62,786 nucleotides of DNA from Blastocatellia bacterium UBA7656 (GCA_002483445.1 DLHY01000168.1:1-62786), one strand, 5' to 3'. Positions 32,291-41,874 are shown, counted from the first letter of the stretch. The notes: a model not told the origin generated them from the letters alone. A program made the numbers and translations.

Positions 32291-32316
32291 TCCAATTCAA
32301 GTTTGAGGATTGAAAA

Positions 32317-33150
32317 ATGGAAAAAAGAGAAATCACTCTCGGTCACAGTCCCGACCCCGATGACGCTTTCATGTTTTACGCGCTTGCGGCTGACAAAATC
32401 GAAACGGAAGGTCTTACATTTCGCCACGTCATCGAAGACATCGAAACGCTCAATCGCCGCGCGATGGAGTCGGAACTCGATGTCACGGCCATCTCGATTC
32501 ACGCTTACGCTTACGTTCTGGATCAGTACGCGCTGCTCACTTCGGGCGCTTCGATGGGCGATAACTACGGGCCTATGGTCGTCGCGAAAAAACCGATGAC
32601 GATTGATGAACTTCGCAGCGCGACGATAGCCGTGCCGGGAAAGATGACGACCGCGTTTTTAACGCTGCGGCTTTGCATAGGCGACACACAAGTAAAGGTC
32701 ATCCCGTTCGATCAGATCATGGACGCGGTCGATAGCGGCGAAGTCGATGCCGGACTTCTGATTCACGAAGGGCAGTTGACTTACCTTGCGCGCGGGTTCG
32801 AGAAAATAATCGATCTGGGCGAATGGTGGAAATCGGAAACGGGATTGCCTCTCCCTCTTGGCGGCAATGCGATAAAGAAATCGCTTGGGGCGGAGTTGAT
32901 CGAAAAGGTATCTCGCCTGTTGCAGGAGTCAATCGAATACGGGCTTGCCAATCGCGCCGACGCCGTCACTCACAGCCTCAAGTATGCGCGCGGGATGGCG
33001 ACTGAGATGGCTGATAAATTCGTCGGAATGTATGTGAACCAATACACGATTGACTATGGCGACGAAGGGCGCGAGGCAGTCCGCTTGCTTCTTGCTCGCG
33101 CGCACGAAGCGGGCATAATTCCCCGCCCCGTCCTGCTTGAGTTCGCGTAA
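32317..33150 (+). CDS. mqnD: 1,4-dihydroxy-6-naphthoate synthase-like protein (MqnD family)
   Basis: A 277-residue periplasmic-binding-like fold. The N-terminus ITLGHSPDPDDAFMFYAL is the signature of MqnD, which converts cyclic dehypoxanthinyl futalosine to 1,4-dihydroxy-6-naphthoate in the futalosine route to menaquinone. Further family features are ISIHAYAYVLDQYALL, GPMVVAKKPM, DAGLLIHEGQLTY and LPLPLGGNAI. The gene implies menaquinone respiration by the futalosine pathway. Other mqn genes are not in the window. A more distant substrate-binding role is possible but less likely. Confidence 0.88.
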   Translation: MEKREITLGHSPDPDDAFMFYALAADKIETEGLTFRHVIEDIETLNRRAMESELDVTAISIHAYAYVLDQYALLTSGASMGDNYGPMVVAKKPMTIDELRSATIAVPGKMTTAFLTLRLCIGDTQVKVIPFDQIMDAVDSGEVDAGLLIHEGQLTYLARGFEKIIDLGEWWKSETGLPLPLGGNAIKKSLGAELIEKVSRLLQESIEYGLANRADAVTHSLKYARGMATEMADKFVGMYVNQYTIDYGDEGREAVRLLLARAHEAGIIPRPVLLEFA

Positions 33151-33161
33151 CAGTCTGCTTG

Positions 33162-34118
33162 TCAGTTTTGAGAAATCACATAACCGGCTTGCGTCGAGGT
33201 TGTGCATTGATCGCGTCCCGGTTTGTCTAATACTTTGACGACAACCTTGCGATAGGAACCTTTGCTTCCCGGCGTTGCGGGATCATATCCGATTTTGTAT
33301 TGGGTGTGCATATAGAGCATAACTTCCGAAGCCGCCTTCAGTAGCGCATCGCCTGTCTCAGGGAAAAAAGCATAGCCGCCTGTTTCTTTTGCCAAGCGAT
33401 TCAAACGAGTCAGCGCGCGTTCGCGCTCCCTCTGGCTCATAGGCTTCATTTTCTTGTCCGGGTAGTTTGTGAGAGCAAGAATAAACATCTGAACATTCTC
33501 TATGCTCAAACGCTCGAACAGCTTTTTGTCGTCATAGTGGCTGAGTTTTTCATTGCCATCGGTCAAGAGAACGAGAGCATAACGCTTATTCAGCGTCGGA
33601 TGAGTCTTTTTGTGTTCAGCTATTGCCTCAAGAGAAATCCACACCGCATCGATCAGCGCAGTTCCTCCTGCTCCGGCAGAAAGCTTTTTTTTGAGGCCCT
33701 CGAAGAGTTTCATCTTGTCAGCAGTAAAATCATCCGTTATGGCTTCAGGACTTTCTTTGAATTCAATCAGGAACGTCTCGTTTGCGGGATTGCCAGTTCT
33801 GATGATTTTCCAGGCCACCTCCAGCGTTTCGCCCATTCGGTTCTTCATCGAGCCTGAAGTATCGATAAGCAATATATAGTTGATTGGTTCTTCGTCTTTT
33901 GAAAAGAAGGAAACCGTTTGCTGTACGCCTTCCTCGAAAACCTGGAAATCATCTTTGCTCAACGAGTCGACCGGACGCATCTGCTGATCCAGCACAAGGA
34001 CATGCAAAGTCACTGCGGGCCGTTTCTTAATTCCCTGTACATTCCCACTCATAACCGGCACGAACGCGATGAGATTGACGGATAGAATCGTTGCGCACAC
34101 TCTGACGATCAAGCTCAT
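33162..34118 (-). CDS. VWFA-related acidobacterial domain protein, secreted
   Basis: A 318-residue protein with a signal peptide (MSLIVRVCATILSVNLIAFV). The order is a short N-terminal beta module with VTLHVLVLDQQMRPVDSLSK, DDFQVFEEG, then a von Willebrand A domain with the MIDAS motif ILLIDTSGSM. This is the layout of the acidobacterial VWFA-related family (TIGR03436 type). It would bind divalent metal and a protein or polymer ligand outside the cytoplasm. It lies 20 bases downstream of the acyl-CoA dehydrogenase gene, probably in one transcript, and converges on mqnD. Confidence 0.85.
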   Translation of the reverse strand: MSLIVRVCATILSVNLIAFVPVMSGNVQGIKKRPAVTLHVLVLDQQMRPVDSLSKDDFQVFEEGVQQTVSFFSKDEEPINYILLIDTSGSMKNRMGETLEVAWKIIRTGNPANETFLIEFKESPEAITDDFTADKMKLFEGLKKKLSAGAGGTALIDAVWISLEAIAEHKKTHPTLNKRYALVLLTDGNEKLSHYDDKKLFERLSIENVQMFILALTNYPDKKMKPMSQRERERALTRLNRLAKETGGYAFFPETGDALLKAASEVMLYMHTQYKIGYDPATPGSKGSYRKVVVKVLDKPGRDQCTTSTQAGYVISQN

Positions 34119-34137
34119 GATTTGCCTCCTTCGATTA

Positions 34138-35280
34138 TCAGCTTCTGAGTTTTTTCAAAAGCTCGCGGGCGATTATCATTCGCTGAATCTGGTTCGTCCC
34201 CTCGACTATCTGTCCGATCTTGGCTTCGCGGAAAAGCGCCTGCACGGGATAATCCTCGCTCGTTCCATAGCCGCCATAAATCTGAACCGCATCGGTCGTG
34301 ACTTTCATCGCCGCGTCAGTCGCAAGCAGCTTCGCAATCGATGCGATCACGTTGAATGGCATGCCGCGGTCTCGCAGATAGGCGGCTTTTCTAGTGACGC
34401 ATCGGGCGGCTTCGATGGCCGCGATCATGTCAGCGAGCATGAACTGAATGCCCTGAAAATCTCCTATCGACTGGCCGAATGCTTTTCGCTCGACCGAATA
34501 TTTCAAAGCGTGGTCGAATGCGCACTGAGCAAGCCCTATGGAAGTCGCGGCTACCGTTATGCGCCCCGAATCGAGCGCGGTCATAGCCACCCTGAAGCCG
34601 TCGCCTTCCTGCCCGATGAGGTTTTCGCGCGGGACTTCGCAATCCTCAAAAAAAACTTCCCGCGTGTGATGCGCGAGTCCCATAGGTCGCTCGCGACGGC
34701 CAAAGCTCAAACCCTGCATGTTCTTTTCAACTATGAACGAACTGATGCCGCGCGCGCCCTTGCTCTTATCGGTCACAGCCATCACGATGTAGACATCAGC
34801 TTCGCCACCGTGAGTGATCCATATTTTCTGCCCGCGAAGAATGTAGCGGTCGTCGTGAAGTTCGGCCCGCGTAGAGATCGCTTGCGCGTCCGATCCGGCG
34901 TGAGGCTCTGTGAGAGCGAACGCGCCGAGGAGGTCTGCGCGAGAGAGAGGAGGAAGATATTTTTTCTGCTGCTCCGGGGTGCCGAACTGATTGATGATTA
35001 GTTGAGGGAGACCGTGAACGGCAAGCACGCTGCCAAGTCTGGTGCCGAGGCGGGAGAATTCTTCCAGCACTACGGCGTAAGTCGAGTAATCAAGCCCGCC
35101 GCCGCCATACTCTGTGGGAAAAGGAATGGCGGCAAGACCGAGCAGTCCTAGTTTGCGAAACAGCGGCCAGGGAAAATCCTCGTGTCCGTGTTTTTCAATG
35201 TAAGGATTGACTTCACCCGCGACGAATTCCTCGACGAGGTTTACAAGTTGTTCCTGCTCTTCAGTCAGCGTGTAGTCCAT
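34138..35280 (-). CDS. Acyl-CoA dehydrogenase
   Basis: A 380-residue FAD enzyme of beta-oxidation type. The start at ATG 35280 (MDYTLTEEQEQLVNLVEEFV) has GGAGGAAGAG just upstream; the frame is longer, but the upstream part is not family-like. Conserved features are AFALTEPHAGSDAQAISTRA, ILRGQKIWITHGGEADVYIV, the FAD-binding FGQSIGDFQGIQFMLADM, and VQIYGGYGTSEDYPVQALFR near the C-terminus with the Glu-containing EGTNQIQRMIIAREL. The substrate chain length is not determinable. Confidence 0.92.
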   Translation of the reverse strand: MDYTLTEEQEQLVNLVEEFVAGEVNPYIEKHGHEDFPWPLFRKLGLLGLAAIPFPTEYGGGGLDYSTYAVVLEEFSRLGTRLGSVLAVHGLPQLIINQFGTPEQQKKYLPPLSRADLLGAFALTEPHAGSDAQAISTRAELHDDRYILRGQKIWITHGGEADVYIVMAVTDKSKGARGISSFIVEKNMQGLSFGRRERPMGLAHHTREVFFEDCEVPRENLIGQEGDGFRVAMTALDSGRITVAATSIGLAQCAFDHALKYSVERKAFGQSIGDFQGIQFMLADMIAAIEAARCVTRKAAYLRDRGMPFNVIASIAKLLATDAAMKVTTDAVQIYGGYGTSEDYPVQALFREAKIGQIVEGTNQIQRMIIARELLKKLRS

Positions 35281-35703
35281 CTCTTCCTCCGATACCGGCG
35301 AATTTATTGGAATCATACTCTTTTCCTGATAGAGCGAAAAGGATGTGCGAAGTAAAAGCAGGCATCCATCTCGCCTCTGCATTCGCAAGAATTATTTTGG
35401 AGTGGAGGCGACTTGTCGCATCTTTTGTTCTGAATCAAAAGCGGTGACAAGTCACCGCGCTCCGAAAGATGCCTCGATGACTCAAAGGTCATCACGTAAA
35501 AGGATTGGTTGAAGCCCGTGGGTTGATGGTCTATGCTCATTGCTTCAAATCGGTTTTCAGTTTTCAGTTTTCAGTTTTCAGTTGTTTTACTACGACTCCT
35601 GGCTTCCGCTTTCGGAGGAGTCATTCAGATCATTTTCAACAAAGCCATGAAACGCTGAAAACTAAAAACTGAAAACTGAAAACTGTTTTCCAGAGGAGCC
35701 ATT
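35281..35703. repeat. Gene-free region with a hairpin and a heptamer MITE
   Basis: 35398-35462 can fold into a hairpin with GGCGACTTGTC and GACAAGTCACCGC arms. 35552-35690 is a MITE-like element with inverted heptamer arrays: CAGTTTT copies on the left (35553-35583), CTGAAAA copies on the right (35655-35685), and a core related to that of 4680-4829 in reverse orientation. The right array ends 18 bases before the aminotransferase start. No gene was found. Confidence 0.8.
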
Positions 35704-36840
35704 ATGAAGATCGAACAGTTTGAAATGGAGCGTATGCAATCGACGTGGGAGAATCTCGTCCGCTACAACCTGTCTGAAAGCGGAGTTCATCCGGTCGCGA
35801 TAAATGAATTGATCCCTGATGAAAAAGATCAGCGCGCGCTGATAGAAACCGAGCTTGGATACTCTCAGGCCAACGGCACGCCCGCGCTCAGGCAATCAAT
35901 AGCCGCGATATACGAAGGCGCGACGGAAGAAAACATCCTCGCTACGACAGGCACGGCGGAAGCCAACTTCATCACAAGCTGGATGATTGCGGAGCCGGGA
36001 GATGAGGTGATTCTGATGCTTCCCAATTACATGCAGCTTTGGGGGTTGTTTCGCGGATGGGGCGCTGAGGTCAGACCTCTCAACCTGCTTGAAGAAAAAA
36101 ACTGGTCGCCTGATTTCGACGCGCTCGAACGCTCGCTCTCCTCGAAAACCCGGCTCATCGCCGTCTGCAATCCCAATAATCCCACGGGCGCTGTGCTGAC
36201 CGAAGAAGAAATGAATCGAATAATCGAAGCGGCTCGCAGCGTCGGCGCGTGGTTGCTTGCGGATGAAGTCTACCGAGGGGCGGAGCGAAGCGGCGAGACG
36301 GCACCTTCGTTCTGGGGTCGTTATGAAAAAACGATCATCACAAGCGGGCTGTCGAAGGCTTACGGATTGCCGGGACTCAGGATCGGCTGGATCGCTTCAA
36401 CGCCTGAGATGGTCGCTCGCGCCTGGGCTTATCACGACTACACGACCATCGGGCCGGGGCCTGCAAGCGATATGCTCGCCTGCATAGCTCTCCGTCCTGA
36501 AGTGAGAGCGCGACTGCTTGATCGCACGCGGACGATTCTCAACTCCAATTATCCGGTGCTGCGCGAGTGGATCGCTTCGCACGGCGATTTATTTTCTCTC
36601 ATCGAGCCAAAGGCCGGGGCCATCGCTTACATAAAATACAACCTCGAACTGGATTCGCTCGAACTGGTCAACCGATTGAAAGACACCTGCAGCGTGCTGA
36701 TAGTCCCCGGCGCGCACTTTCTCATGAAGAATTATCTGCGAATAGGATTCGGTTCGAATGCTGATTACCTGCGCGCGGGGCTTGAGCTAATCGATGATTT
36801 CCTCTCGGAGACTGAGCGCGTCGGGGCGGCGGCAAAGTGA
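35704..36840 (+). CDS. PLP-dependent aminotransferase, class I/II
   Basis: A 378-residue fold-type I enzyme. Features are LGYSQANGTPALRQSIAAIY, ATTGTAEANFITSWMI, AVCNPNNPTGAVLTEEEM, LLADEVYRGAE, and SGLSKAYGLPGLRIGWIA with the PLP Lys. It differs from the aspartate aminotransferase at 19566 and is closer to the capreomycidine-synthase-like/MalY-like branches, in which substrates vary. The stop codon is immediately followed by the homoserine dehydrogenase-like gene, with no gap, so they form an operon. The start has CAGAGGAGCC upstream. Confidence 0.85.
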   Translation: MKIEQFEMERMQSTWENLVRYNLSESGVHPVAINELIPDEKDQRALIETELGYSQANGTPALRQSIAAIYEGATEENILATTGTAEANFITSWMIAEPGDEVILMLPNYMQLWGLFRGWGAEVRPLNLLEEKNWSPDFDALERSLSSKTRLIAVCNPNNPTGAVLTEEEMNRIIEAARSVGAWLLADEVYRGAERSGETAPSFWGRYEKTIITSGLSKAYGLPGLRIGWIASTPEMVARAWAYHDYTTIGPGPASDMLACIALRPEVRARLLDRTRTILNSNYPVLREWIASHGDLFSLIEPKAGAIAYIKYNLELDSLELVNRLKDTCSVLIVPGAHFLMKNYLRIGFGSNADYLRAGLELIDDFLSETERVGAAAK

Positions 36841-37863
36841 ATGGAGATGAAACTCGCCTTCGTCGGAATGGGCAACGTGGCGCGAGCGTTTGCGCGAATG
36901 CTCTGTGAGCGACAGGACGATTTAGCCCGCGATCATGGCTTTCGCTTTCGCACTACAGCTATCTCTACCAATAGTCACGGCTCGATTCTTTCTACTGACC
37001 GGATAGATTTGATCGAAGCTGCCGGCAGGATGGAACGCGGAGAAAGCCTTGTCGGATTGGCGGGTTGCGAGGCTGTTACAGACACCTTCTCCTTAATCGA
37101 GCGATGCGACGCGGATATATTGTTCGAAACTTCCCCGCTCAATCCTGTGGATGGAGAACCGGCTGCGAGTTATATCCGCCGCGCGCTCGAACGCCGGATC
37201 AATGTCATCACAGCGAACAAAGGGCCTGTGGCTTTTCGCTATCGCGAATTGAAACGAGTGGCGCGCGAGCGCGGCGTGAGCTTTCGCTTCGAAGGAACGG
37301 TTATGGATGGCGCTCCCGTGTTCAACATGGTCGAGACCTGTTTGCCTGCCGCGCGAGTGCTGGGATTTGAAGGCATACTCAACAGCACGACTAATATCAT
37401 CCTGACCGGGATGGAAGAAGGACGGAGCTTCGAAGAGTGTTTGCTTGCGGCCCAGCGCGCGGGCATCGCAGAAGCCAACGCTGATTACGATATCGATGGA
37501 TGGGACGCCGCGATGAAAGCCGTCGCGCTTGCAAATGTTTTGATGGATGCAGAGATCGATCCGCGCGGGATCGAGCCAAAGGGCATTCGCGCGGTGAGCA
37601 GCGATGATATAAGAGCAGCCGCGCAACGAGGCGGTGTTATAAGACTCGTCGCTCGCGGCGATAGGGTCTCGGATGAAATCATCATTTCGGTTGCGCCTGA
37701 AGAAGTGATGAAGGATTCGCCTCTCGGCTCAGTGCGCGGGTCTTCTAATCTTTTGAAAATCAAAACCGATCTGATGGGCGAGATAGCCGTGCTTGAAACC
37801 GATCCGGGAGTAAGACAGACAGCCTACGCGCTGTTGAGCGATATGCTGACGGTATTTAATTGA
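36841..37863 (+). CDS. Homoserine dehydrogenase-like protein (second paralogue)
   Basis: A 340-residue oxidoreductase. Motifs are LAFVGMGNVARAFARML (nucleotide loop), NVITANKGPVAFRYREL (Lys of the VTANK motif), GILNSTTNIILTGMEEG, and EANADYDIDGWDAAMKAVALANV with catalytic Asp and Lys. It shares the whole architecture with the enzyme at 11870-12877, yet has diverged, for example GVLNGTTNYTL against GILNSTTNIIL. It is the second gene after the aminotransferase with no intergenic space. It may act on a homoserine-like or aminated substrate in a dedicated pathway. Confidence 0.85.
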   Translation: MEMKLAFVGMGNVARAFARMLCERQDDLARDHGFRFRTTAISTNSHGSILSTDRIDLIEAAGRMERGESLVGLAGCEAVTDTFSLIERCDADILFETSPLNPVDGEPAASYIRRALERRINVITANKGPVAFRYRELKRVARERGVSFRFEGTVMDGAPVFNMVETCLPAARVLGFEGILNSTTNIILTGMEEGRSFEECLLAAQRAGIAEANADYDIDGWDAAMKAVALANVLMDAEIDPRGIEPKGIRAVSSDDIRAAAQRGGVIRLVARGDRVSDEIIISVAPEEVMKDSPLGSVRGSSNLLKIKTDLMGEIAVLETDPGVRQTAYALLSDMLTVFN

Positions 37864-38028
37864 GGCGTGGTCATAATTCAACCGTTTTGTTTGCAACACT
37901 TGGCGTTTAGACTTGGCACGGCAAATTGGACGTTAAACGCCCGCCACATTGCCCAATATCGTAAGTTGAGTAAATGTTGAATCTGCTCATTTTGATTTAT
38001 GACCACGGCTCATTTAATTCCTGATCTA

Positions 38029-38466
38029 TCACAAGGACGGGTCAGTAACGTTCGCGGTCGCGGCTTGAGCTCTGTGGATGACTCCGCCTTGATCAATGTA
38101 GTAGGAATAGGTAGCGACAACAGTGTCCCTTCGTCTGGCCCGGCCATACCATTGATTGGGATCAGGCTCAGCGCATCCTGCGGAATCTATGCTGTAAGTG
38201 TGACCCTTGTCGTCAGCAACCCCGCCAATGAGGGCTTTGTGAACGAAACCGCCCGTTACCAAATCTTCGTCTGAGCTTGCATAACAGTTGTTGGCTTTCT
38301 TGTACAACTCCTGGCCTGATGACCACGTTCTGATATATTTCACCGCGTTCGAGTCGCGGGCGCTTCTCTGCGCCTTGACATAATTGGGTACGGCTATAGC
38401 CGCGATGATACCGAGGATGGCAACAATAATAAGCAACTCGATAATAGTAAAACCCTTTTCTTTCAT
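38029..38466 (-). CDS. Type IV pilin-like protein
   Basis: A 145-residue prepilin. The N-terminus MKEKGFTIIELLIIVAILGI is a class III signal: cleavage after Gly5 by prepilin peptidase, Phe1 of the mature chain, and Glu at +5 for assembly. The hydrophobic helix continues IIAAIAVPNYVKAQRSARD. The globular part ends TDPSL and has two Cys (NNCYAS and AGCAEP). It would be a pilus or pseudopilus subunit in the inner membrane. No pilus assembly genes adjoin it. It diverges from the zinc-ribbon gene. Confidence 0.9.
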   Translation of the reverse strand: MKEKGFTIIELLIIVAILGIIAAIAVPNYVKAQRSARDSNAVKYIRTWSSGQELYKKANNCYASSDEDLVTGGFVHKALIGGVADDKGHTYSIDSAGCAEPDPNQWYGRARRRDTVVATYSYYIDQGGVIHRAQAATANVTDPSL

Positions 38467-38945
38467 AGCATCACTCCGCGGATAAACCTGTCTTCAATAT
38501 CTTTATTTCTGCAAACCTTTTGCAAACCTCGCTCCACTCACTCTGCCGCCTTGCGCTGAATCAGTGTGCCGCCGATCTTGTCATCAAACGCGGTGAAATC
38601 TCCCTACGCCTACCCTCAGCAGGTAATGGCTTTGTCAGCCTCAAGGCTTTTTCTTAATCCACATTCAGTCAATTTGCTACCGTCATTTGTCACATTGACT
38701 TAAAGTGGTTGACAAAAAATGTGACCACGGGATTTTTGCGTCCATTCTGATTTCATAAAGTCCGCTTTGGCAAGGGTTTGAAAAACGATCTTCGATGCTG
38801 GTTATGGTATCTGACGTGCTTTTAAGCTGGGAGCCTGTTGAGGAGTCGTCTGTGCATCGCAGTCCGGCAGTTATATTTGAAGGCGCAGGAATTCAAAACG
38901 ACGCTCAGTATTCAGTTCCGGTTTTTATTATCTGCGGGAGGTTTT
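38467..38945. promoter_or_regulatory. Gene-free divergent region between pilin and zinc-ribbon genes
   Basis: 479 bases without a coding frame. An 8-bp inverted repeat, GTCACATT (38689-38696) and AATGTGAC (38718-38725), with a spacer of 21 bases, is the only marked site; a TTGACA (38709-38714) lies within it. It could be a regulator site shared by both divergent genes. No sigma-54 promoter could be supported. Confidence 0.4.
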
Positions 38946-39521
38946 ATGAGGTGTCCGAAATGCTATACTGAAACGCCTAACAATGCAGTGCGCTGTCCCG
39001 GATGCAAATTCCCGACTCCTCATGGCAAGAACCTGCTCAAGGAGAAAAGGAAAAAGAAAAGGGCCGAGCTTGAATCAATCAAATCAGACAAAGTTTTCAA
39101 GAAGAAGAAAGTCCGTCGGCAGGTAAAACCGTGGGTGGCGGTCGTGGTCAGCGTAGTCGCGGTTCTTATTATTGGAGGCGCCAGCTATTTTATTACTATT
39201 TCTTCGCTTCAACAGTCGGAAGCGAAGGCATCTCCGGTGCAGGCTGCTTTGGAAAAACTTCGCAATATGCCCTCTTCCACACCGGGTATGACAGTAGATC
39301 AGTACCTCGCCGACGAAATGGAAAAAAGCCGTCAGGCAGGTCGCCTCCTTGAGGCTGAAGGATGGAGCATGGAGCCGATCAACGGGGGCAGCGAATTTTT
39401 AATCACCTTCACCTACGAAGAAAAGGATGTGGGACAAAAGCGCGCCCAATGGCGAGTCAATCCGGCGAGGAATTCCTTTCGCGCCGAGAATGAACTGGCA
39501 AAAGCGGTCTATGACAAGTAA
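38946..39521 (+). CDS. Zinc-ribbon membrane protein
   Basis: A 191-residue protein starting MRCPKCYTETPNNAVRCPGC, preceded by GGGAGG. The four Cys of CPKC and CPGC make a zinc ribbon. A strongly basic linker (KEKRKKKRAELESIKSDKVF) leads to a single transmembrane helix (WVAVVVSVVAVLIIGGASYF). The periplasmic part has a short beta-rich domain (FLITFTYEEKDVGQKRAQWR). Such zinc-ribbon plus helix proteins are common in Acidobacteria. Function is unknown. Confidence 0.8.
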   Translation: MRCPKCYTETPNNAVRCPGCKFPTPHGKNLLKEKRKKKRAELESIKSDKVFKKKKVRRQVKPWVAVVVSVVAVLIIGGASYFITISSLQQSEAKASPVQAALEKLRNMPSSTPGMTVDQYLADEMEKSRQAGRLLEAEGWSMEPINGGSEFLITFTYEEKDVGQKRAQWRVNPARNSFRAENELAKAVYDK

Positions 39522-39756
39522 TTCGCGCGCGGTCAATTAGTCGATGCGCTATCTTCCTGTGATGCCTCTTCCTCTCAGGTTGTAAATTCTGTTTATCACT
39601 CCGACACTTTCATTTCGCGCGATGCTTGCTCACCTTCTTTGCCTTGTGCTATAAGCCTTTCTTTGCTATGACCGCTCTGCGGCAGTCTGTATAGTCAGAT
39701 CGGCAGGGAGAGCCGTTCCTGGGCAAAAAATCAGGTGCAAGAGAATAGAGCAAACT

Positions 39757-41823
39757 ATGGAATTTTTAACTAATCCTCTAACTTCAGGTGTGCTGGGAGT
39801 GGTGGGCCTGTTATTGGCCGCCCTGACCTATATCGAAATAGTTCGAAAGCCTGCTGGCAGCAACAGGATGAAAGAAATCTCGGCTGCCATTCACGACGGC
39901 GCGATGGTCTTCCTCAAACGCGAATATTCCATCCTGGCTCTTTTCGTCATCGCCGTCGCTTTGCTGATCGCTCTGTTTCTTCCCTACGGGCTGCCGACTT
40001 CCATCGCATTCATCTGCGGAAGTTCGTTTTCGATCCTCTCCGGTTTCTTCGGGATGAAAGCGGCCACTCGCGCAAACGTGCGCACGGCTGAAGCGGCCAG
40101 ATCAAAAGGCGAATCGGAAGCTCTGAGAATCGCATTCAGCGGCGGCTCCGTCATGGGCCTGAGCGTCGCAAGTCTGGGACTCGTCGGCATAGCCGCAATC
40201 GCCTACATCTTTCTCTTATCGACGAGGCTTGATCCGCAGTCAGGTTTCACAGCGGAAGGAGCGGCGGCGACTGTCCTTTCAGGCTTCGCCATGGGCGCAA
40301 GCTCCATTGCGCTGTTCGCCCGCGTGGGCGGAGGCATCTACACGAAAACTGCCGATATCGGCGCTGATCTCGTCGGCAAAGTCGAGGCCGGAATCCCCGA
40401 AGACGATCCGCGCAATCCCGCCACCATAGCCGATAACGTAGGAGACAACGTCGGCGATGTCGCCGGCATGGGAGCAGACCTCTTCGAATCCTATGTCGGC
40501 TCTATCGTCGCCGCGATAGCCATTGCCGCTTCTTCAGGCGAATACTTTCAGAAACGACTGAGTTGGATGATGCTGCCTCTTATGATCGCCGCAACAGGCA
40601 CGCTCAGTTCCATGTTCGGCGTACTCTCAGTCAGATTGATGAAAGGAATAAGTCCGGCTTCGGTCCTCCGCTATGCGACGCTCATCTCTACCGCGCTGCT
40701 GCTGGCAGGCGCCGCCCTGTTGGTCTACACGCTTGATCTTTCAAGCCCTCAGTTCTCGCGCTGGGGGCCGTTCGGGGCAGTAGTGGCGGGCGCGGTTGCC
40801 GGAGTAGTCATAGGGTTTGCAACTGAGTTTTATACATCAGGCAAGTCAGTCGTTCGCATAGCCGAAGCGTCGCAGACTGGCCCTGCGACCAATATCATCA
40901 CAGGGCTTGCCACAGGTATGCATTCGGTAGTCATCCCGATAGTGATCATCTGCATCGCGGTGATCGTCTCGCACCAAATGGTCGGGCTTTTCGGCATAGC
41001 GATGGCCGGAGTCGGAATGCTTGCGACGACAGGAATCATCATGGCCGTCGATGCTTACGGCCCGATTGCCGACAATGCGGGCGGCATCTCGGAGATGAGC
41101 GAACTCGGAGCCGAAACGCGAAAGATAACCGATGGACTGGATTCGCTCGGAAACACAACGGCGGCCATGGGCAAAGGTTTTGCCATAGGTTCAGCCGCGC
41201 TCACGGCCCTCGCGCTCTTTTCAGCCTATCAGGAAAGAGCCGGTCTCTCGTCGTCAGGCATCAGCCTGACCGATCCGCTCGTCATCGTCGGATTGATAAT
41301 TGGGGGAATGATTCCCTTCTTCATCGCTGCCACCACGCTCTCAAGCGTGGGACGGGCGGCCAATAAAATGGTCGAAGAGGTGCGAAGGCAGTTTCGCGAA
41401 ATTCCCGGACTGATGGAAGGGCGAGCGAAAGCCGACACCGAAAAGTGCATATCGATTTCGACCGACGCCGCTTTGAGAGAAATGATACTGCCTGGAATGA
41501 TCGCCGTTTTGATGCCGCCCGCAGTCGGTCTTCTTCTGGGCAAAGCGGCTCTCGGAGGCTTGCTCGCGGGCGCGACCGTTACGGGCGTGATGCTGGCGCT
41601 TTTTATGGCCAACGCCGGCGGCGCGTGGGACAACGCAAAAAAGCACATCGAACAGGGCCACCTCGGAGGCAAACGCAGTGATGCTCATAAAGCGGCTGTC
41701 GTAGGCGACACAGTAGGCGATCCGTTCAAAGACACGTCCGGGCCTGCGATGAACATCCTCATCAAGCTGATGTCGATAGTGTCGCTCGTGATCGCGCCCA
41801 TACTCGTGGACAGATATCTTTAA
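39757..41823 (+). CDS. hppA: Membrane-bound pyrophosphatase, K+-dependent type
   Basis: A 688-residue ion-pumping pyrophosphatase that couples PPi hydrolysis to H+ or Na+ export. Features are the pyrophosphate-binding DIGADLVGKVEAGIPEDDPRN, DNVGDNVGDVAGMGADLFESY, and the C-terminal GDTVGDPFKDTSGPAMN. The sequence GNTTAAMGKG has Ala at the position that distinguishes K+-dependent enzymes (Lys in the independent ones). Whether it pumps H+ or Na+ cannot be decided from the motif. It is followed at 156 bases by a second pyrophosphatase of the other type. Confidence 0.95.
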   Translation: MEFLTNPLTSGVLGVVGLLLAALTYIEIVRKPAGSNRMKEISAAIHDGAMVFLKREYSILALFVIAVALLIALFLPYGLPTSIAFICGSSFSILSGFFGMKAATRANVRTAEAARSKGESEALRIAFSGGSVMGLSVASLGLVGIAAIAYIFLLSTRLDPQSGFTAEGAAATVLSGFAMGASSIALFARVGGGIYTKTADIGADLVGKVEAGIPEDDPRNPATIADNVGDNVGDVAGMGADLFESYVGSIVAAIAIAASSGEYFQKRLSWMMLPLMIAATGTLSSMFGVLSVRLMKGISPASVLRYATLISTALLLAGAALLVYTLDLSSPQFSRWGPFGAVVAGAVAGVVIGFATEFYTSGKSVVRIAEASQTGPATNIITGLATGMHSVVIPIVIICIAVIVSHQMVGLFGIAMAGVGMLATTGIIMAVDAYGPIADNAGGISEMSELGAETRKITDGLDSLGNTTAAMGKGFAIGSAALTALALFSAYQERAGLSSSGISLTDPLVIVGLIIGGMIPFFIAATTLSSVGRAANKMVEEVRRQFREIPGLMEGRAKADTEKCISISTDAALREMILPGMIAVLMPPAVGLLLGKAALGGLLAGATVTGVMLALFMANAGGAWDNAKKHIEQGHLGGKRSDAHKAAVVGDTVGDPFKDTSGPAMNILIKLMSIVSLVIAPILVDRYL

Positions 41824-41856
41824 TCCGCCGCAGCCGACCTTGTTGGCCTCGGCTGC
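41824..41856. repeat. GCAGCCGA/TCGGCTGC hairpin after hppA
   Basis: Arms at 41830-41837 and 41849-41856 form an 8-bp stem with an 11-base loop directly after the hppA stop. It lacks the T-run of an intrinsic terminator. It may be an attenuating or mRNA-stabilising hairpin. Confidence 0.45.
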
Positions 41857-41874
41857 CTGAAACTCAAAGGAGTT

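Noticed and set aside
34069..35001. 310-residue open frame on the plus strand
   Set aside because: It overlaps the acyl-CoA dehydrogenase in the opposite direction, and its sequence has no family pattern.
38467..38945. Sigma-54 promoter of the pilin gene
   Set aside because: A TGGCAAGGG-TTTGA segment on the plus strand resembles the -24/-12 pattern, but it lacks the GC at -12, and its strand does not lead into the pilin gene.
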